A DNA stretch of 64,000 nucleotides from Blastocystis hominis (lineage: Eukaryota; Sar; Bigyra; Opalinata; Blastocystidae). Positions within the stretch are counted from its first letter, which is position 1, and every line of letters starts with the position of its first letter. Shown piece after piece: positions 32,511 through 45,019 of the stretch. The position numbers and the translations under genes are program-made. The stretch spans positions 571,153 to 635,152 of the forward strand of contig NW_013171815.1 in the NCBI RefSeq assembly GCF_000151665.1, given 5' to 3'. The notes beneath the pieces are model-generated. The model ran no database searches. It was given only the letters and a program-made list of their open reading frames with translations, and had not been told where the DNA came from.

Positions 32511-34369
32511 ATGGTAAATTCTTTTGAATGTATACGTATAAAAATTATATTATTATAATATAGATTTGTCAAAGCAAACCAGAGAAAGGAGATATTTACT
32601 TAACGACTACATAACCAGAGAAAAGAAAAGAATTTCCATTAATAAAGTAGAGTATGAAGTCACTCGATATCAAGGAGATCATTCCAATGAGTATTTGTTG
32701 AGTGAAATGAAAGATGGTAAAGTTGAAGGTCGATGCCAATTATTCAATCGTGGAATCTTGAGTCTTGCATGGACAATGAAAAATGGTAAACGAATCGGCG
32801 AAATGACGGAGTATAAGCATGGTAAAGCATTACAAAAAGAGAACTGGGACTCGATTCTTAAAAATGATGGCTATCGAAAAATGATCGAAAATAGTAAAGA
32901 AGGATTGATTATGGTAGTTCGATGCAAGTGTGGAAATGGTAAAGAAAATGATAATGATATGGTGATCTATCGAGGTGGATTTGATGAAGAAATGAATCGA
33001 GATGGTTATGGAATCGAATATGATATGGAAAATGATGGTAAAGAGAAGATAGAAGGATATTGGTCGAAAGACAAATTGATTCGAATCATTCGTGAATTTG
33101 ATGCTGATAATAAACAAATGATCGAATATGCTAAAAACAATGATGAGAATGGAAATGCGGAGTTGCTGAATCGAATTCCAATCTATGTTGGAGGATATAG
33201 CATAGAAAATGGTAAATATGTGCGAAATGGACTGGGCTATTTGATTGATGAAGCTAATGGAACAGCAATTCGTGAAAGTGAATGGGAACATGGCAAAGAG
33301 AAGGAAGGAGGAATCGACTTGTATGAAGGTTGGTATACAAAAGGAATGAGTGAAAGTATTCGAAGTGTATTGATTAATAATAAAGAACACAATGGAATGG
33401 GAAACCACCTAATTATTACTCAACACATGAATGGCATAAGTAGAATTACAAAGGATATCGAAGATTTGGTAATTAGCTCCAATTGCTGTAACGATTTGGT
33501 TACAATAGACTTCAATGAGTATGTGAAGCTAAAATCAATAAGGATTGAAAATTGCTGTTTTGAATCAGTGCAAACATTTCATATCGATGGATTAAATCGA
33601 TTGAAATCTTTGATGATTGGTACAAGCTCCTTTTCGCACATATTGAAAGGAAAATGGAATAGCGCTGTTGCCTATAATCAGTCAAAATCATTCCACATAT
33701 TGAATTGTGAATCATTGCAATCCATTCAAATTGGTGAATTCAGTTTCAGTGATTTTGCTGGAGACTTTGAATTGAAGAATCTACCACAATTACAATCCAT
33801 TCAAATAGGGACATTTGGATGTAATTCTCGTAATTTCTATTATAGTTCATTTGTGGTTCGAGGTATCACAAATGATATTCAAGATATCATCATTAGATCT
33901 TCCAAATCTACAATCCATTAGATTAGGTAATTACTCATTTTATGGCTCATCCATTACAATAATCGAAAGTACTGAATGAATGTGTTTAAAGTGAAAATGT
34001 AGATCTATTGTCTCTAGAATCATTAAAACTGGGAAAACTGGCGCTGAATGGATCTGTTGATGATAAGCAATGTTCCTTGATACTACGAAGTATGAATATT
34101 ATGATTGTAAATAACTCAATGCAGATCTTCCAAATCTTATATCCATTAATTCCAAGGGCTATAGTTTCCATTATCCCTATTCAGTGATATTGGAAAGTAG
34201 TTCTATACATGAGTAATTATATTATTTAGATATTCCATATGCCGGCCATGTTAATCTTCCTAATTCATTCCAAAATGTTGAATTCAAATCTTTCAAGCGT
34301 ACCGTTTACCCACAATACATGATTTATAGATATTTCTCCTATCCTTTCAACTTTATTTTGATACAATAG
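32511..34369 (+). CDS. MORN-like N-terminus plus leucine-rich repeats
   Basis: Five introns (28, 34, 34, 35, 33 nt) give 564 residues. Residues about 15-290 match the MORN-like protein at 19001-20476 (YRGGF-x6-GYGIEY, IEGYWSKDKL, PIYVGGYSIENGK). From about 300 come BspA/TpLRR-type repeats of about 23 residues such as LVTIDFNEY-x-KLKSIRIENCCF and LQSIQIGEFSFSDF. The last four introns interrupt repeats in the same phase (A|GT...AG|AT), so 3' exons begin with a near-identical N-L-P-N segment. No signal peptide or membrane segment; an intracellular or scaffold role is possible. The start uses the ATG at 32511, whose short exon ends at a 28-nt intron. Confidence 0.75.
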
Positions 34370-36358
34370 AATCAATTCTGCTGCAGTAGAATAATCGTCA
34401 AAACCATGTGTGTTAATGAATCGTAATATACAGTTTGTTCTTATACACATCATTTTTCTTTCATGAAATTCATTTATGACCAAATCTAAGGACAACAACA
34501 TAAGATCCAAGTGATTATTGCTTCCATATCATTCACCGTTAAAAAGTATAATAGCATAAAAATGAATCAACTAGAAATAGTATACTTATGAATGACATAA
34601 CCTAGGAAATGGAGGTCATTAGTTCCTTATACCAATGACTTGCTCCTGTGTTCATCTGCATAATTACCATTACTCTTACGACTATTTTGCTTGTTTGAAT
34701 GTGCATTTATAAGCACTAATTTTTTGAATTAGAAAGGTATGCTTTTATCCATATTACTTACTGCCATGTATGTGATCAACTAAGTAAACACTTCACAAAT
34801 CAAAGTGACATACCTACTGTAGATTCTATTACAGGAATGGGAAATACATTATTGAAGAAACTGCAGCAAATGAGCTCCTGGTTGAGAATGAATGCATTGT
34901 GTGGCTCTTTTACAATATCCATGTTACACAATAGCCAATGAACCATTTCTTGTTCTGCTATAAAATGACTTTCATATAAATGTATAATACTAATAACTAT
35001 AATTAAAGCATGACTATTTCAAGTGGTGAATGGTGGACCCTTGTTGGATCAAAAGAGGGCACTATTTATGTTAGTCTTTTGTGTACTATACCGCTCGCAA
35101 AATGGATCTCTGTACTATTGTATATATATTAATGACAATCTAGCTATGCGGTGTAACCTAAACTATATCACAATAAAATAGTCAATACAATTGGTTTTAT
35201 ATTAAGTGATCCTTATTTTAGTTCAGTGAGTCCTATTTGGTACACTATATAGAATAAAACCATCACAGATTCGATGGCAAACAACTTATTGAAGTAGAAT
35301 TCGGTATCACCTCATAAATAATACTTGTACACAACCTTCAAAACACATTTTCTAAACATAATTAATCATGTACGTTCGTATTAATTCTTCAATCATTAAC
35401 ACTATCATTTCTAGCACTAGTTTAGACTATTTATTCTTTGCAAAACGAACAGGCACGCTTGAACTACTATGAATGACACATAACTGCTGGACAAGTCAAA
35501 TATCTAGATACGATAAACTCTGAAAGACCATAGATATACAAGAAAACCTAAAAATATATAGCTGATAAGTTATTAATCGTGTTTAATCAAATCTAGCATG
35601 TAGTCAGCAAGAGTAGTGGATATACATTTCTTTTATTAGCTTGTGTATTCATCAATATATAATTTGAAAATAAAAATGTTAGAATAATCCACATGTATCG
35701 TAATTCGTTCTCTTGATTCTATTTGACTCAGCAATTGTAATTTCAATTTACCTTGTCTTATTCAATAATGACATTATCAGTTTTTAGCTAATATAACACT
35801 GGTTGTTGAATTCACCAACATCGCAGAATTCATTATAGATTAATGCAGATTATTAATATACACGTAGCCTATATTACAGAATTCTTGTTTTGAAGTCGCA
35901 CTTATTCTTGTCTATGTAACTCCTTTATTCTTCAGAATCGGATTACCTAAGCCTTCCATAGCTCGATTCCGCCTTATTATCCAACATCTGCTTAGTAGGT
36001 TACTTGTCCCACCTATTATGCTTGATATATGTAATATTGAATCATTATCAGTATTCAATTCAATTTCACAGTTTCTTTTCAGAATTAGTACTGTTGTTCA
36101 AATGTCGGTATACATCATTAATAATACGAAATACTTTATTTTAGTTGACGATAATTACATAAAATTGAAATATCACGCTAATTGTCGAGAGTATCAACAC
36201 CAACATTCATTTTTCATTTGGATTGTCAATTATTCAATTGCACATAATATAGAATACAAAAATCTATGTATCTCGTCCAAAACTGATATTACTTCCTATT
36301 CCCACATATTTTTACAATTCCGAATAACAGCGTTTCATAGATTTATTCGTTTCTACCA
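34370..36358. other. AT-rich intergenic region without recognisable genes
   Basis: About 2 kb, the longest gene-free stretch here. A 116-codon open frame at 36018-36368 lacks similarity to anything I know and matches AT-rich chance frames. I see no transposon ends, tRNA or structured RNA. Confidence 0.6.
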
Positions 36359-39300
36359 ATGCAACTGAATTTGATTGCTATTTGTATTTCTCTTCTGTTG
36401 CTTAATGTTTCGTGTACACAACTGAAGTATACTTGCAGTCGTAAAGGATATGAAGACTATCTGAAGGCATATCCCTCAAAATGCGTAGATGGATGTGAAG
36501 AATATAAAGAGTAATGGTATGAGCCGTTTCTGAGTTTTAGGAAACATTACCCATTTTTCGAAAAAAGCTGTCTAGAAATATTGAACAAGGCTCGATACAG
36601 ACGTTATCCAGTCGACTTTTCAGTTCTTTCCGATTTTGCTGATAAAGACTTACAAGGGCTTATGGACATTGGAACCGAATACTTACGTCATGGATCCTAT
36701 GCTGACCCAGTAGATATTCACGAAGAAAGTTTTTCAGCCGAAATAACCACCCGCGATTTCTGTAATGGATTTGAAAATTATTCGATGTCAAATGCTGTAG
36801 CTACATCCTGGGCTACAGCTGTTATTACGGCTGCTGAGTCTGCTTATTCGAAAAAACAGGGCACAAGCATAAAGTTCTCGCTTAAACACTTACTAACTTG
36901 TTTACCTTTCTCTTCTGGACTTGAACCAAATAATATCACCAACTATGATATCTACCGGTTTATTACAGAAACAGGTTTGATGACAGAGGCTGATGCGAAT
37001 CTTTTGGATAGCAGTGATCTTTGTACCAATGATGTGCTGCCAAAGTACCATTTTCAAGTGACGCAAATCGATGTTCCCAATAAGAGTGGACTTATGAATT
37101 TGGTTGTAGAGGGAAATCCTGTTGTCTCTCTCTTAGCTCTTGACCTATTCCGTCTTCGTGTAACGAACCATGTGACAGGAGATTACATCTATACTGGAGC
37201 TGCATACAACCCGACTTTATATGGTGTGATAAAAGGATACGATAAAGAGAAGTGGATTGTCACATTCAACGTGGTACCTTGTGAAAACATTGTACTTCAG
37301 CTTCCTGTGACTGATAATGATACGAATGCCAATTATGCTGGAATTGCTGGTTATGCTTTTTCGATGAGCTATACAGAAACTACCACTCCAGAGCCTCCTA
37401 GTGATCCGAATAAGGTCCTCATTAAACTGACAGCGAGTTATAAAACAACGCCAACGGGTTCGGGAACGGTGACGCTCACGGATGCAGTTGATGATAAAAA
37501 TGAGATTTTCAGTATGACTCTAACAGGAGAAGGGAGTGACAGTGAACAGGTTGAAGTGCCTTCAAGATTGATGAAGATTATAGTGAAGGGAGGTCCTTGG
37601 AGTGCAGGTTCCACTCTGCTAATTACGAATAGAGCTGGAGAAGATCATATTGCTTTAAATACAGATTCGTCTCCCAAAGAGTATTACTACCATTCAGAGG
37701 CTGGATTAGTGAAAGGTGACCAGATAGCTGAAGTGACTGATTGTGATAATTTCGAAGAGGCTCTGGCTTCTAGTATGATTGTTCACTTAAAAGAAGACAG
37801 TTGCAATGTTCCGGGTAAAACTTTCTCGATCCAAAAGACGGATAAGGTGGTTATGCTTTGGATTGAGAAAAACAATTTCCCTGATATGAATGCCTTTATG
37901 ATTGATGGAGCTGAGAACTTGGAATATCTGATCTTTGGCGATACAATAATGAGTTATATTTCAGAAGGAACTGGAAGAAGACTGGGAGATACTCCCAAGA
38001 GATTCCGCGTTACGAATAGTCCGAAGTTAACACACATACAGATTGGAGATCAAATGTTCACCGATTTTACCGAGTTCACAATATCCAATCTTCCTGCATT
38101 ACGACTTCTCCAAATTGGATCCAGAAACTTTGAAAATGTTCCAAAACTATCTATTACTAGTAGGAATATGCATGAGTGAATTCTAATGGATAGATTTCCC
38201 GAGTTTGACAACATTGACGATTGGAGATGAATCATTCAAGAATGCCACTTCAATTTCTATGAGTTCATTGAATTTGATCGAAACAATTGATATTGGAAAT
38301 GATTGTTTCAAATAAATCGCAAACGATTTACGCTTAAATCATTTCCCCGAATTGATTTCATTGAGAATCGGTAATAGTTCATTCTATAATGAAGATAATC
38401 CTGATGTGATTGCTAAAGTATTCCAAATATACAACAATTCTAAATTGTTATCGATCGAAATTGGTGAATATAGTTTCTCCAAATTTGGAAGTGGCTTCGC
38501 AGTATCATCACTTCCTTCATTACAGAGTCTCATAATTGGTTCGATTGAAAATGAATCTAACAATTTCATGAATGTTCCAAGTTTCTCTATTTCGCGTATT
38601 ATTATCTAAATGACATATTACTAATATTTAGATCTTCCTAGTTTATCAACCATGATAATTGGTCGTGGATCCTTCAGTGAAGCTACTGCATCATTTACTG
38701 CTACAAGTACTATTTATCACATATTGTGACTTAATCAATAGCTCTCAATAGTTTAGTTTCATTAATGATTGGAGATGAAGCATTCCAGAAAGTCACTTCA
38801 TTCTCTATGAGTTCATTATCTTCAATCGAAACAATTGATATTGGAAATGATTGTTTCAGTGATGTCACAAGTGATGTACGCTTAAATCATTTCCCCGAAT
38901 TGATTTCATTGAGAATCGGTAATAGTTCATTCTATGATGAAACAAACAATGAGGCAATTCATAAGAGTTTTGTAGCTTACAACAATCCTAAATTGTTATC
39001 AATCGAAATTGGTGAATATAGTTTCTCTAAATATGCAAATGGTTTCACTCTAATGAAACTTCCTTCATTACAGAGTCTTATAATTGGTTCTATTGAAAAT
39101 GAATCTAACAATTTCATGAATGTTCCTAGTTTCTCTATTTCGCGTATTATTATCTAAATGACATATTACTAATATTTAGATCTTCCTAGTTTATCAACCA
39201 TGATAATTGGTCGTGGATCATTTAGTGAAGCTACAACATTCTCTCTATTGAGTATTATATTATTATGTTATACATAATACTAATATTTAGATCTTCCAAA

Positions 39301-40214
39301 TTTGACTTCATTGACAATTGTGGACGGATCATTCCAGAAAGTCACTTCATTCTCTATGAGTTCATTATCTTCAATCGAAACAATCGATATTGGAAATGAT
39401 TGTTTCAATGATGTCACAAGTGAAGTACGCTTAAATCATTTCCCCGAATTGATTTCAATGAAAATTGGTCATCGATCATTCTATAATGAAGATAGTCCTG
39501 ATGTGATTACTAAAGTATTCCAAATGTATAACAATTCCAAATTGGTATCAATCGAAATTGGTGAATATAGTTTCTCTAAATATGCAAATAGTTTCACTCT
39601 AATGAAACTTCCTTCATTACAGAGTCTCATAATTGGTTCGATTGAAAATGAATCTAACAATTTCATGAATGTTCCAAGTTTCTCTATTTCGAGTATTAAT
39701 GAAACTATTATATATAATGATTTTTAGGTTTTCCAAATTTGAATACATTGACTATCGGTCGTGGAGCATTTAGAGAGGTTGCTAGTATCAGTATCAAGAG
39801 TATAGAAAAGAAAGGTAGTAATATATATAGATTTTGAATCGCTATCATTTATCCAGTTGGGTGAAGAAGCATTCTATGGAAAAGATAATGATACTTGTAT
39901 ATTGGACATACAAAGTATTGTTAAAACGTTGTTTTGATGTAGATATTCCTAATCTGCAATCCATAATAAGTTCGGGATCTAGTTTCTATAATCCTCGTTC
40001 AATTATTCTGAAGAGTATTTTAATGGAATCTATTTTCATTTTAGATATCGCAAATGATGTAATTGCTGAAAACTTTGAATTTAGATTGGACAATTCTTTC
40101 AGAAAAGTAACAACGAAATCAATTTATAGTAATTTTTATGGATGAGTAATTAAAGTAGAAATTCCAAAAGCTCTAGAAGACTATATTAATTCCATTCCAG
40201 GTGCTGGATTATAA
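36359..40214 (+). CDS. Secreted papain-like pseudo-peptidase with leucine-rich repeats (one in-frame stop)
   Basis: Eleven introns of 28-39 nt give 1,164 codons that stay in frame to the TAA at 40212-40214, except for one TAA at 38313-38315 (codon about 631). A signal peptide (MQLNLIAICISLLLLNVSC) precedes a papain-fold domain at about residues 100-330. At the active-site cysteine position it reads NAVATSWATAV, Ser instead of Cys, and the His region (NPTLYGVIKGYD) lacks the histidine, so it should be inactive. A beta-rich segment follows, then at least eleven LRRs of BspA type (LSTMIIGRGSF, IETIDIGNDCF, LLSIEIGEYSF). If the internal stop is real the product is 630 residues with few repeats; otherwise a secreted or surface LRR protein of 1,163 residues. 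Confidence 0.7.
38197..39755 (+). repeat. Three tandem ~540-bp LRR units including introns
   Basis: Three near-identical exon-intron units encode the same LRR blocks. The 36-nt introns at 38596-38631 and 39144-39179 are identical, 548 nt apart, showing recent duplication of genomic DNA rather than of spliced copies. Confidence 0.85.
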
Positions 40215-40960
40215 TCAGGAATAAAATTCTTTGTATCCCCAAGATTGGATATTTGTTTTTGTTTTATACTTTCACTATTATCTGTGTAGAATTTGATCAA
40301 TGTTTCTCCGGCAGTTCTAATACAAATATTCATTGATTTCTATTAGGTCATGATATCAGAACAAATCGTAAACATATAACACATTCTCATTACATTTTCG
40401 TTCTTAATATTACTCAAGGGTCTCTTCAACACTCTTTCCACTGTTATTACCATTTTAATGCAAATATAAGCGTTTCATTGTTTAGATTTATCGTTAATAG
40501 ATCATACGCCAGTGATATGAGTGTTAGAGTATCCCATATTTCCATTTCACAACAACATACAACATTCATTGTCTATTTCATAAGCAATCAAGTTGATTAA
40601 CACTAAGTCGATGATAATGAGACTCTTTGTAGTGTGGAACATAGTTCTCAAATCGTTCCTTTGCACCTTATACCAAAATCATTCTATTTCCTTATTCCTT
40701 GGGTGCTTATGATTGGGATTACTTTCACAATTGATTGTTCTTAGAGTACTTGATATCAGTTGTCTGTTCCTGTTTATTCATCACAACTTGATCAATCTGT
40801 TGACACCTTATCCGCATTCACCACTACTATCTGGCAAGCTTCTTGTGCTTGCATGTATAAAAAACGAATAAATTACTGATTTGCAAAAGATCTTGAGCGT
40901 GTTGTTAGCCATCGATTACTTTCCTTTCCATATTAGCCTTCAACTTCATTCAAGAAAAAA
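40215..40960. other. AT-rich intergenic region between LRR gene and tRNA
   Basis: 746 nt with no recognisable coding potential. Contains T/G-rich runs such as TTTGTTTTTGTTTTA near 40251 that may serve the LRR gene's 3' end. Confidence 0.5.
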
Positions 40961-41033
40961 TATCGGATGCGAGGTTCGAACTCGCGACCTCTCGCGTGTG
41001 AAGCGAACGTGATAGCCACTACACCAACCCGAC
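40961..41033 (-). tRNA. tRNA-Val (anticodon CAC)
   Basis: A complete 73-nt cloverleaf, no intron. The acceptor stem is GTCGGGT with ATCCGAT; the D arm has GTGTAGTGGCTATCAC, the A-box of eukaryotic tRNA-Val; the anticodon stem TTCGC/GCGAG encloses TTCACAC with CAC at 34-36; the T arm GCGAG-TTCGAAC-CTCGC supplies the B-box. It reads GTG codons. It sits at the boundary between the AT-rich island and the next GC-rich gene. Confidence 0.95.
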
Positions 41034-41262
41034 TCCTGTCAGCTCTCTACCCAATTCCTACTCAAATGTTTGCAAAATTGCTTAGTGGATGAAAATCGTT
41101 TTCTTCTCCCAAAATCAAATCATTCTGTAATCAATACCATGGATTCGCCCTTCCAATAATCTATTCTCTCTCTCTGCTCATCCTACTCATGTTTTCCACA
41201 TGTCCCCTTCGCACTGCACACGCTTCATCAACAAACACCCAGTTGTCAACATTATTACATTA
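41034..41262. other. Intergenic region, tRNA-Val / PFO 3' end
   Basis: 229 nt. It contains the minus-strand TGTTTGTT at 41230-41237, about 26 nt after the PFO stop; nothing else seen. Confidence 0.5.
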
Positions 41263-44200
41263 TTACTTCTTCTTTCCGTACACCTTGTTCAGCTCCTTCC
41301 ACAACTGCTTGTCCGACATCGCCATGCGCACGCGCTCCGCGTGTCTCTTCTCGACCTCCTCCTGCAGCTGTTTGTGCAGCTCCTTGGCTGCCTCCGGGTT
41401 CTGTCTCGTCAGAATGCTGAACCGATTCTCTCCCTCCAGGAAGTCATCCACCTTGCCCTTCAGCTTCTTGAAATCCAGCTGGAACGGGTTCTCGCCCTTC
41501 TCCGCGCGGCGCGGATCGTAGCGGTACAGCGGCCAGTAGCCGCACTCCACCGCCTTGCGCTGCTCGTCCGCCTGGTGGCTCATTCCCAGCTGCGAGGGCA
41601 TTCCGTGCTGCTGGCAGGGCGAGTACGCGATGATCAGCGCAGGTCCGTTGTAGCTGTTCGCTTCCGTCAGCGCCTTGATGGCCTGGCGCGCGTCCGCACC
41701 GATGGCGATCGACGCCACGTACACGTTCTTGTAGTTCATCGCCACCTTGCCCATGTCCTTCTTCATCAGACGCTTGCCGCCCGCGGCGAACTTCGCCACA
41801 GCGGACATCTGCGTGGACTTCGACTGCTGGCCTCCCGTGTTGGCGTACATCTCCGTGTCCAGAATCATAATCTTCACGTTCTCGCCCGAAGCCAGCACGT
41901 GGTCCAGACCCACAAAGCCGATATCGTACGCCCAGCCGTCGCCTCCGTACAGCCACGTCGTGATCACCGGCAGCATGTCCTGGTAGTCCGCCACCGCCTT
42001 CACCGCGGGCTTGCTCTGCTCGGCGGCCAGCAGCGGCTTCATCTGCTCGAACAGCTCGTCGCAGACGGCCTTGTCGTTCTTGTTGGACAGCCACTTCTTC
42101 ATGCAGCCCTTCAGCTCCGCGGACACGCCGCCATCCGCCAGCGCCGCCTGGATGTTGCTCTCCAGGCGCGCGCGCTTGATCTGGTTGGCCTTGTTCACGC
42201 CGAAGCCGTACTCCGCGTGGTCCTCGAACAGCGACGAGCACCACACCGGGCCGTAGCCGTTCTTGTCCACCGTGAAGGGAATCAGACCCGACGTTCCGCT
42301 CCACACCATCGAGCAGCCCATCGCGTCGGCCAGGATCATCTTGCTGCCGAACAGCTGCGTCAGCATCTTCACGTACTGCGTCTCACCGCAGCCAGCGCAC
42401 GCTCCGTTGAACTGGATCAGAGGAGGCTGGAACTGCGAGCCCTTCACCGTGGTCTTGTCCACCAGGTCGCCCTTGTTCGTCAGCGTCATCGCGAAGTCCC
42501 AGTTCTTGCCCTCCACGTCCTTCACGCTTCCCAGAGGCTCCATATTCAGCGACTGCGTGGGGCACACGTTCACGCACACCTCGCAGCCCGTGCAGTCCAG
42601 CGGCGAAGCCTGGATGCGGAAGTTCAGACCCTTCAGCTCGTCGCCCACGGCGGGGAGCGACACGAAGCTGGCGGGCGCCTTCTTGGTCTCCTCCGCGTCC
42701 ATCAGGAACGGACGGATCACGGCGTGCGGGCACATCACCGAGCACTGGTTGCACTGCGTGCAGGTGTCCTTGTTCCACACCGGCACCGACACGGCGAAGC
42801 CTCGCTTCTCGTACTTGGAGGTGTCGGTGGGGTGGATTCCGCCCGGAGTGAACGCAGACACGGGGAAGCGATCGCCGTCCAGCAGCGTCGTCGGGTAGAA
42901 CAGATTCTTGAAGTAGTCGGGCACTTCCGGACCGAACGTGCGCAGCGGCTCCATCTTGTAGTCGATCCAGGAGGAAGGATAGTCGATCTCCACCAGCTCC
43001 TTTCCGGCCTGCTCCATGGCGGTGATGTTCATGTTCACCACTTCCTCGCCCTTCTTCGCGTAGCGGGTGCGGATGTTGTCGGCGATCAGCTTGGTGGCCT
43101 GGTCCTCGGGCAGCACCTTCGACAGCTTGAAGAACACCGCCTGCATCACCATGTTGATGCGCTGACGCAGTCCCACCTTCTGCGCCACCGACGTCGCGTC
43201 GATCACGTACAGCTTCACCTTCTTCTCCGCGATCTGGTGCTTGATGGCGGGCGGCAGATTGGCGTCCAGCTCCTCCACCGTCTTCCAGGGCGCGTTCAGC
43301 ACGAAGGTTCCGCCCTCCTTGATGTGCTTCAGCATGTCGTACTTGTGCACGTACGCCGTCGTGTGGCAGCCCACGTAGTCCGCGCTCTGCACCGTGTACT
43401 CCGCCTTGATCGGCTCCGGACCGAATCGCACGTCCGTCACCGTCAGACCGCCCGACTTGTGCGCATCGAAGCCGAAGTTGGCCTGCGCGTAGAGCGGCGT
43501 GTTCTCCACGATCAGCTTCACGGCCTCCTGCGTGGCGCCCACCGTTCCGTCGGAGCCCAGTCCGTACAGAATGCACTGCGTGACGGAGTCGGGGAGCGTG
43601 TTGAGCGGCGGGGGAATGGGCAGCGAGGTGTGGCACACGTCGTCCACCACGCCCAGAGTGAAATGCGTCTTGGGCTTCTCCGCCTTCATGTTGTCGAACA
43701 CCGCCTTCACCAGGTTCGGCGTGAACTCCTTGCCCGCAACGCCGAACTCACCGCAGATCACCTTGATGTCGCGGTCCAGATCGCGCACCGCGCAGTTCAC
43801 ATCCAGGTACAGCGGCTCTCCGTACGCATTCTCCTCGCGCACCTTGTCCAGCACGCAGATCTGCTTCACCGTCTTCGGCAGCGCAGCAGCGAAGTGCTTC
43901 AGCGAGAACGGGCGCCACAGATGCACCTTCATCACGCCCACCTTCTCGCCGTGCTGGTTCAGATACTCCACCGTCTCCTCCGCGGTCTGCGCCGAGGCGC
44001 CCATCAGCACCATCACGTTCTCGGCATCGGGAGCGCCCACATAGTCGAACAGATGGTACTGACGACCCGTGATGCTCGCCACCTGGTCCATCGCCGCCTG
44101 CACCTTGTCCGGCACAGCGTCGTAGTAGGGCTGGTGCGTCTGCAGGGTCTGCATCCACACGTCGTCTCCGTAGGCCACACCGATGGAGTACGGGTGAACA

Positions 44201-45019
44201 GGGTTCACGCCGCGGTTCTTGTGCTCCAGAGCCTTCTCGAAGGGGAAGATCGACTTGATGTCCTCCGGGGAGATCAGCTCGATCGAAGACATTTCGTGGG
44301 AGGTGCGGAAACCATCGAAGAAATGAAGGAAGGGGATGCTGCTGTTGATGCTGTGGGTGAGACACCGAACGCATGCCGTACGCGGAGAGGTGAGAAACCA
44401 AGGCCAAATCGTGAGCTTCCTGAACGGAGTGCGACGAAAGATACGCAAATCCGGTCTAGGGATCAGCAAACAGCGCCATCACGTACAGCGCGAGTCTGGA
44501 ACACATCGCCGTAATCGCAGTACAGGCAAGTTGTCATCTTGGAAACCGAACGGCTGGAGACGTGGATAACTCCAGGAAGCAGCTCACCCGAGATCTTGTG
44601 CATGCTAGGAACCATCAGCATCAAACCTTGCGAGGATGAGAAGGTTGTGCCAAGCAAACCTCCCGTCAGAGTGCCATGGAGAGCACCTGCGGCTCCGGCC
44701 TCGGACTATACTTCATTGAGCCAGAAAAACCATTTACCTGCATCTCAGTGATCACCACCTTCTGTCCAAAGACATTCTTTAATCCTTTGTTCGCCCAAGC
44801 ATCACAATGCTCACCCATACCAGAAGATGGCGTAATGGGGAAAAGCATCGCAGCATCTGAGACCTGATAGATAGCATGAGCAGCAGCCTCATTTCCATCA
44901 ATAGCAACTCTCTTTTTTGTGCCAAATTGAGCGATAAAAGCCTTCGGGGCAGTGGAAGAGAAAGCGGTATTAAACCGGCTTATTCCACATACTGCACGCT
45001 TTGCACATGTACTAAACAT
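41263..45019 (-). CDS. Pyruvate:ferredoxin oxidoreductase with organelle presequence
   Basis: Three introns (32 nt at 44706-44737, then 31 and 31 nt, all near the 5' end) give 1,220 residues. The leader MFSTCAKRAVCGISRFNTAF looks like a mitochondrial targeting peptide. The rest is complete PFO: domain I with TPSSGMGEH, domain II, the gamma region, two 4Fe-4S clusters (CTQCNQCSVMCP and CTGCEVCVNVCP), a CAGCGE motif and the TPP-binding GDGWAYDIGF. It oxidises pyruvate to acetyl-CoA, CO2 and reduced ferredoxin in anaerobic organelles. It ends without the flavodoxin/P450-reductase domain of PNO. The high-GC body gives a 1,104-codon antisense shadow frame. Confidence 0.97.

Noticed and set aside
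36018-36368. 116-codon plus-strand frame in the AT-rich spacer
   Set aside because: No similarity, AT-driven composition, and it overlaps the true start of the LRR gene in another frame.
38197-39755. CRISPR-like or satellite array
   Set aside because: The direct repeats are coding LRR units with introns, not short repeats with unique spacers.
31600-40960. Mobile element in the AT-rich island
   Set aside because: No transposase or reverse transcriptase motifs, no terminal inverted repeats and no target-site duplications were seen.
41200-44514. 1,104-codon open frame opposite PFO
   Set aside because: His/Arg/Leu-rich shadow of a strongly codon-biased gene; the PFO strand has all catalytic motifs.
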